Shown here: piece after piece, positions 60,701 to 64,000 of the stretch
Layout: the number at the start of each line of letters is the position of its first letter
How positions within the stretch are numbered: position 1 is the stretch's first letter
NCBI RefSeq assembly: GCF_000003195.3
Contig: NC_012879.2
Span: 60,795,671 to 60,859,670 of the forward strand
Source of the DNA: Sorghum bicolor
Lineage: Eukaryota; Streptophyta; Magnoliopsida; Poales; Poaceae
Direction of reading: 5' to 3'
Length of the DNA: 64,000 bases
The notes under the pieces: generated by a model
The model's database searches: none
What the model was told of the DNA's origin: nothing
What the model saw: the letters and a program-made list of their open reading frames with translations, nothing else
Program-made: the position numbers and the translations under genes

Positions 60701-63700
60701 CTCTTCCTGACACAGTAACGGATGCTATTTGGGCTGAGGGCACCGCACTACCCTCTACTGGCCAGTTTGCCGAAAATCCTAGTGCCCCTGCTCCTCAAGC
60801 AAATGCAGGTATTCATACAAAAGAAACTTCTCTGTTATTTTTTTTAATTATTGACTTCTAATGAACTTGTCAATGATGTTATTTTTACTGAACACTTGTT
60901 GAAGGATACACAGGTAGAACAATGCAAGGACCACATCATGGGATGCTTCCCTCATCAATGAAGCCACCATCTCGAAGGCCTCTTCCTTTAGATGCTGATG
61001 ATACTGTTAAGGTAGAGCAACAAAAGCCAAAGGTTCCTGTCTTGGAGGAACATCTAGTTGGCCAGCTGAGCAAGGAGGAACAAGATACACTGGGTGCAAA
61101 GTTTAAGGAAGCTTCAGAGGCTGATAAGAAAGTGTGTTCCTCTCTTATGTTGTTTCAACTTTCAAGAGCCTTAATGTCTTAAGATTCGTAAAGCAGATGG
61201 AAATAAAACATATATTGGACATTTCATTACTGTCTTCACTTTGACCTAACTCTATTTTGCCCCAAACATGCAGTTTGAGATCAAAGTTCAGGCATATATA
61301 GTTGTAAATGCTCCGGATATATTTGAAGCAATTTTGCCCAACTGGTCTAGTTTTGTTTCTATTCATAGTTGACAAAAAATATATGGCTAAATTAATACAT
61401 AAGAAGCTATCATTTCTGTTGTACCTGTATGGCAGCAAATCTTTCAAAATGCTCATGTGTCACATGATAGTTGATAGTATTTCTTGAATTTCTCATTTGC
61501 AGAAAGTGTTTAAAAATGTGAAAACTAGAACAAGATAGAATTCTTTGGTGCACAAACAAATGTTCAGAACATTGTTTAATAAATTACAATCCATATTTCA
61601 AATGTCAAATTGAAATGGCAGCAGTGTTTGATCTCTATAGATTGTGTTGACGAGCAGAACTCAAGGTTGTGAGTGACTTCTTACAATTTTACGCCTCTAG
61701 GTTATGTTATTATAACATGATATTTTTCTGAATCTTCTATGAAGGTCCAAGAGTTGGAGAAGGAGATCCTTGATTCTAGAGAGAAGACCGAGTTTTATCG
61801 CACGAAGATGCAGGAACTCGTAAGTATTCTCTTGCAATATGTCTTGCTATAAATGCAAACATGTATTTGATTCAGTCTTTACTGTGCTCGTTTCAGTTTC
61901 CTTTATAGCACTTCCATTCAACCTATGAACACCCCGCTCCCCCCAACCCACCCACCTACAATCACCAAAAAGGAAAAAAAGCTTCCGCGCTGATTCGGTT
62001 GGAGTCTAGAGATGAAACCCAACAAGAGGCATATACAAAGATGATTTACATATATATGATATAAAGTGCTGGGCTATAGCGCATAGTTTAACATGAGCTA
62101 ATGAGCTATGTTTGTGTCCTAATTAATGTATTCATGTCTGACTTATTTTCGTTATATTGTCCTAGATTCTCTACAAAAGTAGGTGTGAGAACAGGTTTAA
62201 TGAAGTCTCAGAAAGTATGTCTGCTGATAAACGTGAGGTAATTTTCCTTCTGTAACCTTGTTTAGTTGAACTCTCTGATTCTATTTCCTACCTTTTTTTT
62301 TGGGTAATTATGGTTCGTAGAAGATGCTGGTGGTTTCTGAAGTGCTGGCAGAAGCAGAAAAGACTGATGAAAATAATCTCTAGTATCTCATACCGTTTTT
62401 ACTTTGTTTGTACAAGCTTCCTGTTGTTCCATGCTCCTGGAATAATTACAAGTCTTTAGTGGAATCATATCGTATATTACTTCAGTAGAAGCTAGAAGAA
62501 GACTTTTGGGCATTATAATTTATGTTACAATTTTTTCCACACCGGTAAAAACCGAATTTCATTACCGCAGCAGCGAAATTACAAAGGTCTTTCAACCAAG
62601 TTCAGCCAAACCAAAACAAAGGACCGAAAATAAGTCCTATGAAGTCCCTTGTATGATGCCATGTAAGAGTGGCCACTCTTTGTTCTAATGCTGTTTTATG
62701 CGAAACTCACAGCTATCAATTCTATATTCAGGTCCAATCCCTTTCTGCAAAATATGATGATAGATGCAAGAAGGTTGGAGATGTGGCATCAAAGCTAACA
62801 ATGGATGAGGCTACTTTCCGTGAGATCCAGGTATATTTGTGATCTATTAGAATGTGGCAACTTCATCCTCGAGATCAGGCTGTGAGCATATTACTATTTT
62901 TTGTATGTTTGCAGGAGAAGAAGTTGGAAATTTATAACGCTATAGTTAAGCTGCAAAAAGGGGATGAAAGTGATGAGAAGCTTCAGGTCTGTATTTTTTT
63001 GTTCATCCAATATCTTTCATTGCATCATGCTTTACATCTGTTGTCTGATCTCCTTTGCCCTCTGTTTATAGGAGCGGGCTAATAAGATACAGTCAGATCT
63101 TGAGGAGCTTGTGAAATCTTTGAATGAGCAATGCAAGAGATATGGGTTGAGAGCTAAGCCAACTACTTTAGTGGAGCTTCCTTTTGGTACTTGTTACTAT
63201 CCTCTTCGTTTCTTGGCTTTTGTCCAACATTTGCTTGTTTTGGTTGTGTTTCTTGTTTAAATGGATACACTGATTCTCTGTCTGTCAGCTATGAGCTAAT
63301 GAAATATTAAAATCAATCTTAAATTATGTTTACTTGCATCATAATATCTATGTTCATGAAAACATCTTAACTAGCTCTCGCTAATTTTCTTTGTATTAGT
63401 GCACTGTTCATTGCAAGATCTAATTTGTTTCTGGGCTTCATCTATCCCAATTCCCAGTTGCTTAATGAGATCCTGCTCTTTGCCTCTATTTTCCGTTTTT
63501 AGGTTGGCAACCTGGAATTCAAGAGACAGCTTATGCATGGGATGAAGAATGGGATAAATTTGGAGATGAAGGTATGCTAGCTTCAATCTTGATTCTACCA
63601 TGATGTCCATTATTCAATGTATGTTTATGTTGACCATTTGCATATTAAACTATATATGCTGCTCCGTTTGCATTTATCCAGGATTCTCTATAATTAAAGA

Positions 63701-64000
63701 ACTAACAGTTGAAGTCGAGCCTCCCATTGCACCAAAGAGTCAGCCTACTGAAGATGCTAAAGCATCTACAAATGGGGCATTAGCAGAAAAAGAAGACAAC
63801 AAGGGTGATAAATCTGCTGCTGCTGCAGAGCAGGCAGTCGAACCTGAAACAACACCATCGAATATCAAACCAGAGTCAGCAAAAAGTCCTCCAGTTAGTC
63901 CTGTCAAGAACAAAGAGGATGGTTCTGATGAACGTGATAAAAAGCAATTTGGAACAAATGACGTCTCACCACGTGCCACTGAGAGTATCAGGTACAGTTT
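57782..64000 (+). CDS. EH1: EH-domain endocytic protein, EH1/Pan1 type (3' partial)
   Basis: Plant Eps15-homology protein of the TPLATE complex, an adaptor for clathrin-mediated endocytosis at the plasma membrane. Exons seen: 57782-57904, 58745-59921, 60590-60808, 60905-61131, 61745-61819, 62166-62237, 62732-62830, 62915-62986, 63072-63186, 63503-63571, 63682-63991; all in phase, 852 aa so far, and the gene runs off the window. The first EH domain (1-95) has the calcium loop DLDRDGRISGQEA at 13-25; a Pro/Ser/Gln-rich linker (about 100-395) includes a DPF motif at 290, a typical adaptor-binding tripeptide; the second EH domain (about 395-490) has DRDRDGKITGEE from 410 and VWDLSDQDKDGMLSFKEFC. 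A coiled coil follows (about 565-715: KVQELEKEILDSREKTEFYR onward), then a conserved WQPGIQETAYAWDEEWDKFG and an acidic, charged tail. The exon 4 acceptor could also be nine bases later (60914). Confidence 0.93.

Overview
The window is nuclear DNA of a grass, most likely a panicoid cereal such as sorghum. GC-rich coding starts, GT-AG introns, very many small inverted-repeat elements (MITEs) of grass type, LINE fragments and proteins of land-plant families all point that way; no organism name can be proved from sequence alone.

Ten protein genes and one tRNA gene are supported. Left to right: a GAUT-type GT8 galacturonosyltransferase (minus, 1068-3965, six exons, 660 aa); an N-myristoylated receptor-like cytoplasmic kinase of subfamily VII (minus, 6301-9560, six exons, 419 aa); a GT92/DUF23 glycosyltransferase (plus, 25693-27525, one exon, 610 aa); a TANGO2/NRDE protein (plus, 32506-34842, five exons, 266 aa) convergent with the tRNA-splicing endonuclease subunit SEN2 (minus, 35515-36438, one exon); an HMGB chromatin protein (plus, 40010-41516, seven exons, 158 aa); tRNA-Thr(CGT) (44332-44403); a VARLMGL/DUF4378 protein of the TRM type (plus, 44747-47627, four exons including a GC-AG intron); a conserved plant protein of unknown function (plus, 50474-51709); and an EH-domain protein of the TPLATE endocytic complex (EH1/Pan1 type, plus, from 57782 past the window end).

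The 9.6-25.7 kb stretch is an accessory region without an intact gene. It holds MITEs, LINE fragments, a broken PHT1 phosphate transporter cut by a TA repeat, a GC-rich hAT-like element with an 8-bp target duplication, and two adjacent elements with shared ends, one carrying a broken laccase fragment. Shorter repeat-rich stretches lie at 27.5-32.4, 36.9-38.9, 47.7-50.0 and 51.7-57.7 kb.

The genes are not functionally linked as an operon would be. The most notable non-genic signals are one MITE family present about fifteen times with 3-bp target duplications of variable sequence, a duplicated splice acceptor around a self-complementary microsatellite in TANGO2, a membrane-anchor-like tail on SEN2, and a stray copy of the HMGB 3' end upstream of HMGB. 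I saw no convincing new biological system beyond these.
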